A stretch of 64,000 bases of DNA, from positions 3,282,001 through 3,346,000 of the forward strand of contig NZ_CP108455.1 of assembly GCF_036241575.1 (NCBI RefSeq), read 5' to 3'. The translations under genes and the position numbers were made by a program. The notes under the pieces were generated by a model that searched no databases, had not been told where the DNA came from, and was given only the letters and a program-made list of their open reading frames with translations. Of this stretch, positions 23,289 to 32,036 are shown one piece after another (position 1 is the first letter of the stretch; each line of letters starts with the position of its first letter). The stretch is from Streptomyces sp. NBC_01267. GTDB lineage: Bacteria > Actinomycetota > Actinomycetes > Streptomycetales > Streptomycetaceae.

Positions 23289-24212
23289 ATGGCTCCGGAA
23301 CTCCGTCATCTGCGCTATCTGCTCGCCGTCGCCGAGCACGGCAGCTTCACCCGCGCGGCGGAAGACCTGCGCGTCTCCCAGCCCACCCTGTCCCAGCAGG
23401 TCAGGCAGCTGGAGCGGACCGTGGGAGCCCAGCTGCTCGACCGCACGGGCCGCACCGTACGGCTCACCGACGCGGGCCGGGCGTACACGCACTACGCGCG
23501 CCGCGCCCTGCGGGATCTGGCTGCGGCCGAACGCGCCGTACTGGATGTCGCCGACCTCTCGCGGGGAACGCTGCGGCTGGCGGTCACCCCGACCTTCACC
23601 GCCTACCTGGTGGGTCCCCTGGTCGCCGAACTCCACACCCGGCACCCCGGCATCACGCTGGACGTACGGGAGACGACCCAGGACCGCATCGAGTCCGGGC
23701 TGCTGGCCGACACGGTCGACCTCGGTATCGCCTTCGACGGCCCCCGTCCGGCCGGTATCGCCTCGACGGCACTGTTCACCGAGACCCTGAGCCTGGTCGT
23801 GGGCGACCACCGGCCGGGCGCCGCTGCCGAACCCGGCGCGCCCCGCTCCGTACAGGAGCTGACCGCACAACAACTCGCGCTGCTCAGCGCGGACTTCGCC
23901 ACCCGTGGCCACATCGATGCCTACTTCGCGGCCCACCGGGTGCGACCGCACATCGCGGTGGAGGCCAACTCCATCCAGGCCCTGACCGAAATCGTCCGGC
24001 GCACCCCGCTGGCCACGGTCCTGCCCGACGCCATCACCCACGACCACCCCCATCTGACGCCCGTCCCCCTCGAACCGCCCCTCCCGGCCCGAACCGTCAC
24101 GCTGCTGCGACGTGAGGGCGCCTACCGGAGCGCCGCCGCCCGCGCCTTCACCGACCTGACCCGTGAACTGGTCCGCGCACGCGGTTACGCCCCGCCCGAC
24201 CCGGCGCCGTGA
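23289..24212 (+). CDS. cynR: LysR-family regulator, probable cyanate regulator
   Basis: 307 residues. N-terminal winged HTH (residues 1-60) with MAPELRHLRYLLAVAEHGSF, RAAEDLRVSQPTLSQQVRQL; the C-terminal part is a LysR substrate domain (about 90-290) with GTLRLAVTPTFTAYLVGPL. It is divergent from cynT, as CynR is in E. coli, where cyanate induces the operon. ATG 23289 lies just after a TATAGT element. The CynR assignment rests on context and overall family fit. Confidence 0.85.
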   Translation: MAPELRHLRYLLAVAEHGSFTRAAEDLRVSQPTLSQQVRQLERTVGAQLLDRTGRTVRLTDAGRAYTHYARRALRDLAAAERAVLDVADLSRGTLRLAVTPTFTAYLVGPLVAELHTRHPGITLDVRETTQDRIESGLLADTVDLGIAFDGPRPAGIASTALFTETLSLVVGDHRPGAAAEPGAPRSVQELTAQQLALLSADFATRGHIDAYFAAHRVRPHIAVEANSIQALTEIVRRTPLATVLPDAITHDHPHLTPVPLEPPLPARTVTLLRREGAYRSAAARAFTDLTRELVRARGYAPPDPAP

Positions 24213-24241
24213 CCCGGCCGCCCGACTGCCGAAAGGCCCCG

Positions 24242-25081
24242 ATGACTTCCGAGAGCACGACGCCCGAAGCCCCGACCTCGGCCCCCACCTCCGTCCCGGA
24301 CACCGTCCTGCACACCGTCCGTGACTCCGTCTCCCTCATCACCCTCAACCGGCCCGAGGCGATGAACGCGGTCACCTGGTCGCAGCGCGAGCGCATCATC
24401 GGCCTGCTGGCGGAGGCCACCGCCGACCCGGACATCCGGGCGGTCGTCATCACCGCGACCGGCAGGGGATTCTGCGCGGGCGCCGACCTCCGGGGCGCGC
24501 CCGCCACCGGCGAGCGGGTCCCCGGCGATGTGGCCCGCACGATCCGGCTGGGCGCGCAGCGCCTCGTAGCCGCCGTACTCGACTGCGAGAAGCCGGTGAT
24601 CGCCGCGGTCAACGGCACCGCGGCCGGGATCGGCGCCCACCTCGCGCTGGCCTGTGATCTCGTACTGGCCGCGGAATCCGCCAAGTTCATCGAGGTGTTC
24701 GTCCGCCGCGGGCTGGTCCCGGACGGCGGCGGCGCGTATCTGTTGCCCCGGCTGGTCGGCCCGCAGCGCGCCAAGGAGCTGATGTTCTTCGGCGACTCGC
24801 TCCCGGCGGCCGACGCGGAACGGATGGGCCTGGTCAACCGGGTGGTGCCCGACGAGGAGCTGCTGAAGACCGCCCACGCCTGGGCCGAGCGCCTCGCGCA
24901 GGGGCCCACCCGCGCCCTCGCCCTCACCAAGCAACTGGTGAACAGCTCACTGGAGTCGGACCGCGCCACCGCGTTCGCCGCCGAGGCCGCCGCCCAGGAG
25001 ATCAACATGACGACGGCCGACGCGAACGAGGGAGTGGCGAGCTTCGTGGAGCGGAGGGCGCCGGAGTACCGGGGCCGGTAG
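24242..25081 (+). CDS. Enoyl-CoA hydratase/isomerase family (crotonase)
   Basis: 279 residues from ATG 24242 (AAGG five bases upstream); GTG 24209 overlaps the LysR stop and is less likely. Crotonase features: oxyanion-hole segments GRGFCAGADLRG and VNGTAAGIGAHLALACDL, followed by FVRRGLVPDGGGAYLLPRLV. At the second catalytic Glu position the sequence reads VPDGGG, so an Asp is present instead of Glu. It is 29 bp downstream of the LysR gene but probably unrelated to cyanate; beta-oxidation of an acyl-CoA is expected. Confidence 0.88.
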   Translation: MTSESTTPEAPTSAPTSVPDTVLHTVRDSVSLITLNRPEAMNAVTWSQRERIIGLLAEATADPDIRAVVITATGRGFCAGADLRGAPATGERVPGDVARTIRLGAQRLVAAVLDCEKPVIAAVNGTAAGIGAHLALACDLVLAAESAKFIEVFVRRGLVPDGGGAYLLPRLVGPQRAKELMFFGDSLPAADAERMGLVNRVVPDEELLKTAHAWAERLAQGPTRALALTKQLVNSSLESDRATAFAAEAAAQEINMTTADANEGVASFVERRAPEYRGR

Positions 25082-25190
25082 AAGGCGGACCGGGCACCCT
25101 CTCGATGGAAGGCGGAGCGGGCGCCCGGCCGGTGGAAAGCGGGCCGGGCGCGCGTATGCCGCCCGGCCGCCGCCCCCATGCCGGTCGGTC

Positions 25191-25967
25191 CTACTCCGGG
25201 TTGCTGACCCGGATCTTCGACTGGCCGTGCTTGCGGGTCTCCCAGTCGTCCATGAACCGGCCGCGCAGCCCCCGCTTCTCGGCCAGCGCGATCAGTGTCC
25301 CGGTGCGGTAGTAGAAGTCCTCCCGCAGTACCTGGTGTTCGGTCCCCTCGGTCCGGTCGAAGGTGAAGTCGAAGAAGCCGCCGGGTGCCAGGATGCGGCC
25401 GACGTGGGAGAAGCACTCGTCGATGACGTCGAGCGGCGAGTGCGAGAAGACGCTGTGCGCGTGCACCACGTCGAAGTGGGCGTCCGGGAGGAATTCCAGC
25501 TTCAGGTTCTGGGTGATGGTCAGGTGCGGCAGCTTCGCCTGGAGGTTGTACCTGGTCAGGGTCTCCTTGGCGGATATGAGGATGTCGGGCGAGATGTCGA
25601 TGCCGTAGTAGTGGCCGCTGTCCAGGTAATCGATGAAGCGCCAGCCCGCACGGAGGTTGCCGCAGCCGATGTCGAGCATCCGGTGCGCGGGAGTGAGCCC
25701 GTGCTCGCCGAGGTAGTCGAACTGCATCTTGCCGAGCGCCAGCCACCGGTCGTGGGTCTGGCTGCCGACGGCCGCCTCCGGGTTGCGGGCAGTGTCGGAG
25801 GCCATGACGGCGCGGTAGTAGTCGACGTGGTTCGGGTGCTTGATACGGAGCCAGCTGTCCCGCGCGGTCCGCTTCACGTACGGCGCGACCCGAGCGGGAT
25901 TCATCACTGCATAACGGACCTTGTGGGACAAGCTGGTTCGGTTTTTGAGCATGGCTTTGGACGACAC
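25191..25967 (-). CDS. Class I SAM-dependent methyltransferase
   Basis: 258 residues from GTG 25967, which has GGAGG eight bases upstream. Motif I is RMLDIGCGNLRAGWRFIDYL (about 96-115), motif post-I YYGIDISPDI, and motif IV/V VHAHSVFSHSPLDVIDECFS and RILAPGGFFDFTFD. Residues 1-60 (KNRTSLSHKVRYAV, VKRTARDSWLRIKHP) are basic and may bind a membrane or glycan. Similar proteins occur in cell-surface glycan clusters but nothing nearby supports that. Function unknown. Confidence 0.8.
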   Translation of the reverse strand: MSSKAMLKNRTSLSHKVRYAVMNPARVAPYVKRTARDSWLRIKHPNHVDYYRAVMASDTARNPEAAVGSQTHDRWLALGKMQFDYLGEHGLTPAHRMLDIGCGNLRAGWRFIDYLDSGHYYGIDISPDILISAKETLTRYNLQAKLPHLTITQNLKLEFLPDAHFDVVHAHSVFSHSPLDVIDECFSHVGRILAPGGFFDFTFDRTEGTEHQVLREDFYYRTGTLIALAEKRGLRGRFMDDWETRKHGQSKIRVSNPE

Positions 25968-26013
25968 GGTGCGGACCTCCGAGGTGACGGCGGGTGTGGT
26001 GTGACGTGCGTAC

Positions 26014-26045
26014 GGATGGACGGGTGGACGGATGGACGGGTGGAC
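26014..26045. repeat. 16-bp tandem repeat, two units
   Basis: GGATGGACGGGTGGAC at 26014 and 26030, followed by G-rich degenerate sequence to about 26100, between the methyltransferase start and the end of the ABC permease gene. Confidence 0.85.
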
Positions 26046-26119
26046 GGGGAGGCAGAGACGGGGAAACGGAGACGGGCGGGCGGGGACGGGGCTGAGTCGG
26101 GCCGGCCCCGGGACCCGTC

Positions 26120-27079
26120 CTAGAAGCGCCGGCCGCGCAGCCTCACGACGATCAGCGCGATCAGCGCCACGGCCAGCACCAGGAAGACGGCCGACTCGAT
26201 CGCCTGCAAGGACCAGAAGTCGCTGCTGGGATAGACCTTGTAGAAGCGGCCGACATAACCGTGTTCAGCCATGCACCGCTTGAGTTCGGCGCCCGAGAAC
26301 TCGCAGTTGACGATCCCCTCGTGCTTGCCGGACGGGGTGAGGTATCCCCAGTCCCCGGCGGACCTGGCGCTGCCGATCAGCGCCTTGGGCTGCATACCGG
26401 GGCTGGTCCGGGTGAGCGGGGTGAGCCAGCCGAGGTGGAAGCGGCACGCGTCCAGTACGGCGCGGACGCCCAGGACGACGACCAGCGTCACCCCCATCGC
26501 GGGCAGCACCCGGCGCACCAGCAGCCCGGCCGCGGTTCCGGCGGCGAGGCCGAAGAGGGCGCCGGCCACGGCGGCCGGGCCGGTGGCGTCGAAGATGGCG
26601 CTGTCGTACCAGTAGGGGCCGTCGAGCATGTTGGAGATCGGCGCCCACCACCAGGCGACGAGCCCGGCGAACGCGGCCGAGCCCACCACCGTGCAGAGCG
26701 CGGCGAGACCGAAGCGGGAGACGAACCAGCGGACCGGTCCCACGCCCTGGGTGAGCGCCAGCCGGTAGGTGCCGCTCTCCAGCTCGCGGCCGATCAGGGG
26801 CGCACCCCAGAAGAGGCCGATGAGCACCGGCAGGGCCGCGCTGATCCAGCCGAGCATCCTGATGTGGTCGGCGTGGGTGTAGAGCAGTTCGAGAACGTAC
26901 GGGCTGTCGACGCAGGGGCCGTTCCACCCCTTGCAGAGAGCGACGTGATGACTGTCGATGAACGACGTCATGTCCGCGCGCTGCAGCGCGACATAGAGCG
27001 CGCAGGCCGCGACGACGACCACGCCGACGGCTATCTGGATGCGCTGCTGGCGCCAGGCCAGCCAGAGGGTGCCCCTCAC
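26120..27079 (-). CDS. ABC-2 type permease
   Basis: 319 residues from GTG 27079, which overlaps the stop of the ATPase gene (GTGA). Six hydrophobic segments are visible; the first follows MRGTLWLAWRQQRIQIAV. A large extracytoplasmic loop with two Cys pairs (CKGWNGPCVDS, CEFSGAELKRCM) is consistent with a YtrC/ABC2 membrane subunit. GRELESGTYRLALTQGVGPVR is the signature of this permease class. It forms one operon with the ATPase and the GntR regulator. Confidence 0.8.
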   Translation of the reverse strand: MRGTLWLAWRQQRIQIAVGVVVVAACALYVALQRADMTSFIDSHHVALCKGWNGPCVDSPYVLELLYTHADHIRMLGWISAALPVLIGLFWGAPLIGRELESGTYRLALTQGVGPVRWFVSRFGLAALCTVVGSAAFAGLVAWWWAPISNMLDGPYWYDSAIFDATGPAAVAGALFGLAAGTAAGLLVRRVLPAMGVTLVVVLGVRAVLDACRFHLGWLTPLTRTSPGMQPKALIGSARSAGDWGYLTPSGKHEGIVNCEFSGAELKRCMAEHGYVGRFYKVYPSSDFWSLQAIESAVFLVLAVALIALIVVRLRGRRF

Positions 27080-28014
27080 GCTTCGGCCTCCTCTGTGGTG
27101 GGTACGGACGGTGCGGCGCCCTGGCCCGGGAGCGGCGGCACCGGGGCGCGGAGGTGGGCGAGCAGGAGTTCTTCCAGCGAGGGGCGGGCGGTGTCCCAGC
27201 GGCTTCCGGCGGGACCGCCGCCGCGGACCATGGCGGTGACCTGGCGCCCGGTGACGGTGACTTCCACGACCGTGGCGCGGTCCAGTTCGGGCGGCAGCCC
27301 GTCGGCGGCGCCCTCGTCGGCGCGGCCGGTGAGCAGGGTGTGGCTGTCGCACAGGTCCTGGGCGTCACCGGTCAGCCGGACCCCGCCGCCCTTGAGCAGC
27401 AGGACGTGGTCGCAGACGTTCTCCAGCTCGGCGAGCAGGTGCGAGGACATGACGACGCTGATGGAACGCTCGGCGACCTCGGCCATCAGCAGGCCCATGA
27501 CCTCGTGGCGTACGACGGGGTCGAGGTCGGCCAACGGCTCGTCGAGCAGCAGCAGATCGGGCTTCTTGCCGAGTACCACGGCCAGCGCGATCCGGGTGCG
27601 CTGCCCCGGCGAGAGGGTGCCCACCCGGGCGTGCGGGGAGATGTCCCCGGCCCGTACGACGCTCTCGGCCAGGGCGGCGTCCCAGCCACGGTTGAGCTTG
27701 CGCCCCATCCGGAGGGTGTCGGCGACGGTGAAGCCGGCGTAGAGCGGTTTGTCCTGGGCGAGGAAGGCCGTACGGTCACGGGCCCCGGGGGCGCCGGGCA
27801 GGGCACCGAAGACGCGGACCTCGCCGGTCGTGGGGCGCATCAGATCGGAGACGAGGTGCAGCAGGGTGCTCTTGCCCGCGCCGTTGGGGCCGACGAGGCC
27901 GGTGATCCGGCCCGCCGGTACCGCGAAGTCGCAGTCACGCAGGGCCCATCCGCTGCCGAACCTGAGCCCGAGGCCTTGCGCCCGCACCGCTGTGTCTGCG
28001 GTCGGAACAGTCAC
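27076..28014 (-). CDS. ABC transporter ATP-binding protein
   Basis: 312 residues. Walker A GPNGAGKST at 42-50; signature LSPGQRTRIAL; Walker B LLLLDEPLADL; switch His in VVMSSHLLAEL. The last third is an extra domain. It belongs to the YtrB/NodI-like class. The start overlaps the GntR stop by four bases. With the permease gene and GntR gene it forms the classic GntR(YtrA)-ATPase-permease operon that is induced by cell-envelope stress in Gram-positives; the substrate is unknown. Confidence 0.88.
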   Translation of the reverse strand: MTVPTADTAVRAQGLGLRFGSGWALRDCDFAVPAGRITGLVGPNGAGKSTLLHLVSDLMRPTTGEVRVFGALPGAPGARDRTAFLAQDKPLYAGFTVADTLRMGRKLNRGWDAALAESVVRAGDISPHARVGTLSPGQRTRIALAVVLGKKPDLLLLDEPLADLDPVVRHEVMGLLMAEVAERSISVVMSSHLLAELENVCDHVLLLKGGGVRLTGDAQDLCDSHTLLTGRADEGAADGLPPELDRATVVEVTVTGRQVTAMVRGGGPAGSRWDTARPSLEELLLAHLRAPVPPLPGQGAAPSVPTTEEAEA

Positions 28015-28526
28015 TCTTCTTCCTCCAATGAGTCCGGCTCCGACGAGTCCGGCTTCGATGAGCCCGGCTTCGATGAGCGCGGCTTCGACGAGCGCGGGGA
28101 GTCCTGGGAACGCGGGGTGCCCTGGGAGCGCGGGATGTTCTGGGTACGCGGATGGCTCTCGTCCAGCGCGTCGGCCACCAGGGCCGTCACGTCCTCGCGT
28201 TCGAGCCCGGCCTCGCGGGCCCGCGCCAGCCAGTCGGCAAGCTCCGCGCGGAGCGGGGAGCCCGCCGCGGCCTCCGGTCTGGAGAGCGAGCGGGACACGA
28301 AGGTCCCCTTGCCGGGCCGTGGCTCGACGAGCCCTTCCCGCTCCAGCTCGCGGTAGGCCTTGAGCACGGTGTTGGGGTTGATCGCGGTGGCCTCCACCAC
28401 CTGCCGGGTCGTGGGGAGCCGGTCCCCCGGCTCCAGTGCGCCGAGGCGCAGCGCGGTCTTCACCTGATGGACGATCTGCAGGTACGTGGCGACCCCGCTG
28501 TGCCGGTCGATCCGGAATGCGACCAT
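28011..28526 (-). CDS. GntR-family (YtrA-type) regulator
   Basis: 171 residues from ATG 28526; GTG 28532 with GGAG five bases upstream may be the real start. Winged HTH at about 10-75 (YLQIVHQVKTALRLGALEPG, PTTRQVVEATAINPNTVLKA). The short C-terminus carries a low-complexity tail (about 130-171) with PRSQ repeats, SSKPx repeats and a final EEEE. A 24-bp palindrome precedes it (28547-28570), doubtless its own operator. It heads an operon with an ABC ATPase and permease. Confidence 0.88.
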   Translation of the reverse strand: MVAFRIDRHSGVATYLQIVHQVKTALRLGALEPGDRLPTTRQVVEATAINPNTVLKAYRELEREGLVEPRPGKGTFVSRSLSRPEAAAGSPLRAELADWLARAREAGLEREDVTALVADALDESHPRTQNIPRSQGTPRSQDSPRSSKPRSSKPGSSKPDSSEPDSLEEEE

Positions 28527-28546
28527 CTCCACCCTCTCTCCACCCT

Positions 28547-28570
28547 CTTTCACTAACGTGTTAGTGAAAG
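28547..28570. promoter_or_regulatory. Perfect 24-bp palindromic GntR operator
   Basis: Arms CTTTCACTAAC and GTTAGTGAAAG separated by GT, 21 bp before the GntR start. A perfect dyad of this length next to a YtrA-type gene is an autoregulatory site. Confidence 0.8.
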
Positions 28571-28642
28571 GATGATGACACAGACTCAGGGCAACGCCGA
28601 CAGGTACCCCCACAAGCCGTCCGGGCGCCCGGGGGTTCCCAT

Positions 28643-28657
28643 CTGACGCACCGTCAG
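28643..28657. promoter_or_regulatory. CTGAC-N5-GTCAG operator (flavin reductase)
   Basis: CTGACGCACCGTCAG ends 16 bp before the flavin reductase ATG and just upstream of its GGAGG. It would block the promoter or early elongation if bound. Confidence 0.7.
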
Positions 28658-28673
28658 CTTCAATGGAGGAGTG

Positions 28674-29279
28674 ATGGGACACGCAGGGATGGCGGTCGCC
28701 GCCGTCCGATACCTCAGGTCCGTGGGCGCCCCGACGACGGCACAGCCGGTCGACCCGCTCCCCCGCCCCGACCTGCGGGCCGTCGCGGACGACGAGCGGC
28801 TGCCGGTGGACCCGGCCGAATTCCGCCGCGTACTGGGCAACTTCGCCAGCGGCGTCACGGTCATCACGGCCACCGACGCCGACGGCCCGACCGGCTTCGC
28901 CTGCCAGTCGTTCGCCTCACTGTCCCTGGACCCGCCACTGGTCGCGTTCATGGTCGCCCGTACGTCGACGACCTGGCCGCGCATCGCCCGCGCCGGAACC
29001 TTCTGCGTCAACATCCTGGGCGCGGACCAGGGCCCACTGTGCCGCGGCTTCGCGGTGAGCGGCGCGGACAAGTTCGCGGGCGTCGTCCACACCCCCGCGC
29101 CCGTGACGGGCGCACCGCTGCTCGCGGACGTACCGGCCTGGATCGACTGCCGCATCCACGCCGTGCACACGGGCGGCGACCACCTGATCGTGGTGGGCCG
29201 GGTGGAGGCACTGGGCGGCACGGGCGAGGGTGTGCCGCTGCTGTTCCACCAGGGGAAGTTCGGCCGCTTCACGGCCTGA
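28674..29279 (+). CDS. Flavin reductase (HsaB/HpaC-type)
   Basis: 201 residues from ATG 28674 with GGAGG four bases upstream. FMN-binding split barrel: DPAEFRRVLGNFASGVTVIT, GFACQSFASLSLDPPLVAFM, and GTFCVNILGADQ, the hallmark of two-component flavin monooxygenase reductases. It would supply reduced FMN or FAD to a partner oxygenase; HsaB of steroid ring degradation is a typical relative. No large oxygenase subunit is next to it. A CTGAC-N5-GTCAG operator overlaps its leader, so it is placed in the inferred catabolic regulon. About 43 residues precede the conserved fold. Confidence 0.85.
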   Translation: MGHAGMAVAAVRYLRSVGAPTTAQPVDPLPRPDLRAVADDERLPVDPAEFRRVLGNFASGVTVITATDADGPTGFACQSFASLSLDPPLVAFMVARTSTTWPRIARAGTFCVNILGADQGPLCRGFAVSGADKFAGVVHTPAPVTGAPLLADVPAWIDCRIHAVHTGGDHLIVVGRVEALGGTGEGVPLLFHQGKFGRFTA

Positions 29280-29777
29280 GGGGGCTGCCCCTCTCAGCCT
29301 TCGGCCCCCGCGCAGAGCGCCCGATTTTGCAAGCACTTGTCACCGCGGGCTGGGGCTGGTGTGCCGGATGCGGAATCGCGCTCCGGCTGTTCGTCGGCTG
29401 GCTCCGCAGAATTCAAGGCGTCGAGCTCGCGTCCACGTACAGCGAGCCCAGAGACCAGTAGCAACCCCACGACGCGGGCAAAGCCGCCCGGCGACCAGCC
29501 ACCTGGGTGCTGCCGTGGCCCCTGCTCTCCGGGGCCCAGCGCCAGAGATTCACACAGTGGCCTCACCCCTGATGGGGATACCGCAGGCCCTCGGCGATCA
29601 CGATCAGCGAGCGGGCCACCACGTCCTCCCACGGATGTCCGTCCGACCAGAGTCCGGGAGACCCGTTCGGACAGGCACGAAAGTGACCAACGAGGCTATT
29701 TCGCAGGGGCTTTCGTCCGGCAGCACCGTCTCAAGCGGGCGTACCGTTCCTAGTGGCCGCCAGAAACGGAGATCCGT
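29280..29777. other. 498-bp region without a supported gene
   Basis: I find no complete gene. On the minus strand, 29569 to about 29650, a coding-like tail reads SDGHPWEDVVARSLIVIAEG then LRYPHQG and a stop, perhaps the end of a decayed gene. The last 100 bp before 29778 are lower in GC and would hold the promoter of the graspetide-cluster regulator. Confidence 0.5.
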
Positions 29778-30962
29778 ATGCCCCCGCACGTCGAAGAGCA
29801 CGCCGGTGCACGCATCGCCCACGCTCGCAAGGTCCGTCGGCTGACCCAGCGAGAACTCTCCGACCTCTCCCACATCTCGTACAGCACCATCACCAAGGTT
29901 GAGCAAGGTGCGATGCCCGCCAGCCCATCCGTGATGGGGGCGCTGGCCCGTGCACTGTCCGTCCCCATCACGGAGCTGACAGGCCAGCCGTACATGGACG
30001 AGCTGCGAAAGGATCAGCTGGACGGTCTGATCAATCCCATCCGCGAGGCTTTGAACATCTACGACCTCGGTGCCGACCCCGACATCGCGCCGCGTTCCCT
30101 GGAAGAGCTTGAGGCGGACGCCGAGCGGCTGTGCGCACTGGTGCGGAAGACAAACATCAAGCAGGTCGCGGCCGCGCTGCCGAGTCTCATCCATGAGGCG
30201 ACGACGGCCGCGCACACGCAGGACAGTGACCGGGTGTGGCAGCTCCTGGCGAGCACGTACCGCACTGCGTACGACGTGACGACCAAGCTCGGGTTCGCGG
30301 ACCTGTGCACGGTGGCCCTGGACCGGATGGACTGGGCTGCCCGGCGGGCATCGGACCCGGTACTGAGTGGGCTGAGGCAGTACATGCGCGCCCTGGCCTA
30401 CCTGCGGGCGAGTGACTACCGAACGGGCAAGCGGCTGATCGCGCTCGGCATGTCCGCGCTGGAGCAGGCCGAGCCAGGCCGGGTGACGGACGTAGCCATG
30501 GGACAGCTCCACCTGGGCGTTGCGGTCCTGGCAGGCCGCGACAAGGACCGGGAGACCGCGCAGGCGCATCTCGGTGAAGCCAAGCGCCTCGCGGAGATCA
30601 CAGGGCCCGCGGAGACGGTCCACTGGCTCTCCTTCGGACCGACGAATGTCAGCGTGCACCGGGTGGGCGTCCTCGCTGAACTGGACCTGTACCCGGAGGC
30701 CGTCGAAGAAGCGGCCAGGATCACCGTCCCGGAGGGCTGGCCGCCGTCACGACTCGCGCACCATTACGCGGAGGTGGCTCGGGCACAGATGTGGACCGGG
30801 CACACCGAGTCGGCGTTCAAGAGCTTGCAGACGGCGCGGAAACTCGCTCCACAGCAGACTCGCTATCACCCGACGGTCCGTGAGACGTACGCGGGACTGC
30901 ATGCCGCGCGTCGCCGCATGCCCGAGACCTTTGGCAACTACGGCTCATGGCTGGGCCTATGA
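29778..30962 (+). CDS. XRE-family regulator with TPR-like domain
   Basis: 394 residues. HTH at 8-70 (ARIAHARKVRRLTQRELSDL, SYSTITKVEQGAMPASPSVM). The remaining 300 residues are helical repeats of TPR type (for example YMRALAYLRASDYRTGKRLI and RVGVLAELDLYPEAVEEAAR), as in peptide-sensing or quorum-type regulators. It stands at the head of a group leading to the graspetide genes and is followed by a strong terminator. In related Streptomyces loci this regulator type accompanies Tgm-type clusters; that is from family knowledge. Start ATG 29778 after GGAGATCCGT. Confidence 0.88.
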   Translation: MPPHVEEHAGARIAHARKVRRLTQRELSDLSHISYSTITKVEQGAMPASPSVMGALARALSVPITELTGQPYMDELRKDQLDGLINPIREALNIYDLGADPDIAPRSLEELEADAERLCALVRKTNIKQVAAALPSLIHEATTAAHTQDSDRVWQLLASTYRTAYDVTTKLGFADLCTVALDRMDWAARRASDPVLSGLRQYMRALAYLRASDYRTGKRLIALGMSALEQAEPGRVTDVAMGQLHLGVAVLAGRDKDRETAQAHLGEAKRLAEITGPAETVHWLSFGPTNVSVHRVGVLAELDLYPEAVEEAARITVPEGWPPSRLAHHYAEVARAQMWTGHTESAFKSLQTARKLAPQQTRYHPTVRETYAGLHAARRRMPETFGNYGSWLGL

Positions 30963-30978
30963 CGTAGTGTCACCCTCT

Positions 30979-31014
30979 GGCCGGAACTGTCAGTGAACTC
31001 TGACAGTTCCGGCC
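30979..31014. terminator. Strong hairpin terminator
   Basis: Perfect 15-bp arms GGCCGGAACTGTCAG (30979-30993) and CTGACAGTTCCGGCC (31000-31014) with loop TGAACT, followed by TTCTTCTGTC. It lies 17 bp after the regulator's stop and isolates it from the DUF6415 gene. Confidence 0.85.
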
Positions 31015-31099
31015 TTCTTCTGTCTGCACAGTGAGAGTCAGGACCCCCGCAGCCGCGTGAACGGCCCGGGGGCGTGGCCGATCTGAGGAGCAGACCGAC

Positions 31100-31480
31100 A
31101 TGCAGAAACCTACAGTTCTACCGGCGCAGCCGAACAGAGACCCACGTCCGGTCGATGTCGAGACGATGCGCGTCATCACCGCCCGTCTGCTGGGTGAGAA
31201 CGCAGAACTCCCTTCTCTGAAAGAACTCGACACCATGTGCCTGCAACTTCGTGGGCATCTGATGCTGCTCATCCCTGAAGTTTCGGAGCTCGCTTCTCAG
31301 CGCCCCCCGGAGGACGAACTGCGGGCTACTACGGCGGCCGGTATCGGTGAGGCGCGTCGACGCCTGAGCGCTACACAGGGATACCGGCTGCCCGTCGTGC
31401 TCAGCTATGCGCAGCGCCTGGCGCGCTCGGTGGACGCGTTGTGCACGCACCTGGAGAACCTGGAGGCGTGCGGTGAGTGA
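31100..31480 (+). CDS. DUF6415 family protein
   Basis: 126 residues. Helical; the conserved part is VDVETMRVITARLLGENAEL and LRGHLMLLIPEVSEL, then GIGEARRRLSATQG and the terminal AQRLARSVDALCTHLENL, matching DUF6415 (natural-product-associated proteins of unknown function). ATG 31100 has GGAG ten bases upstream. It overlaps the next gene by eight bases. It is a usual member of Streptomyces graspetide (Tgm) neighbourhoods; its role in them is unknown. Confidence 0.8.
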   Translation: MQKPTVLPAQPNRDPRPVDVETMRVITARLLGENAELPSLKELDTMCLQLRGHLMLLIPEVSELASQRPPEDELRATTAAGIGEARRRLSATQGYRLPVVLSYAQRLARSVDALCTHLENLEACGE

Positions 31481-32036
31481 CTGCGTCGCACCGTGGAAGC
31501 CTCCGCAGGGGACCGTGGGCGAGCTGGTGGCCGCCGGACGCTCCTGGGACGCCGTCCGTGCCCCGTGCAGCATCGGAGCCACCGTCGTCGACCAACTCGG
31601 CGAGAACTGCGGCGCGGTGATCCAGGACGGCTACGCACAGAAGCTGTACTGGCTCATCAAGCCTGGCACCGCCGACACATGGCAGCACCGGCCCGGATCG
31701 TGCGTGACCGTACTGGGTAGCGCCTCGTACGTATTCGTACCGTCCGTGGAGCGCACCGAAGGACCGGGCCTGTGGTGGAAGGTCCCGCTTGAACCGTTGC
31801 GCTACCTCACCGACGCGGAGCAGCTGAAGGCCGCGCTTGAGGAGCAGTTGGATGCGGCGCTCGGCCCGCGAACCCTGCTGGCCTGCGAACCATGCATGCA
31901 GGCCCGGGTGTTCAGGACGGACCATGACGGGTGCACGGGCGTCAGCAGTACGGAGTTGCAGGGCAGGCGGATGCGCCCGGGTGAGCCCCGTCCCTGCCCC
32001 TGCGATCACCAACCGCCCCGGAACAGCGATGCGTGA
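31473..32036 (+). CDS. Hypothetical protein with C-terminal Cys motifs
   Basis: 187 residues from GTG 31473, overlapping the DUF6415 stop. I do not recognise the family. The first 130 residues look globular (SWDAVRAPCSIGATVVDQLG, YWLIKPGTADTWQH, GPGLWWKVPLEPLRYLTD). The C-terminus has CEPC, a spaced single Cys (DHDGC) and CPC-D-H, which could bind metal. It is translationally coupled on both sides, so it likely belongs to the same operon as DUF6415 and the tiny membrane ORF. Confidence 0.7.
   Translation: MSDCVAPWKPPQGTVGELVAAGRSWDAVRAPCSIGATVVDQLGENCGAVIQDGYAQKLYWLIKPGTADTWQHRPGSCVTVLGSASYVFVPSVERTEGPGLWWKVPLEPLRYLTDAEQLKAALEEQLDAALGPRTLLACEPCMQARVFRTDHDGCTGVSSTELQGRRMRPGEPRPCPCDHQPPRNSDA

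Noticed and set aside
19718..24115. A 1465-codon plus-strand open frame
   Set aside because: It runs antisense or out of frame through six well-supported genes (synthetase, deaminase, cyanase, carbonic anhydrase, LysR) and reads as repetitive Gly/Arg/Pro.
30979..31014. CTGAC and GTCAG seen as a further operator of the dispersed regulon
   Set aside because: They belong to a 15-bp-arm hairpin with a T-rich tail after a stop codon; spacing and context fit a terminator.
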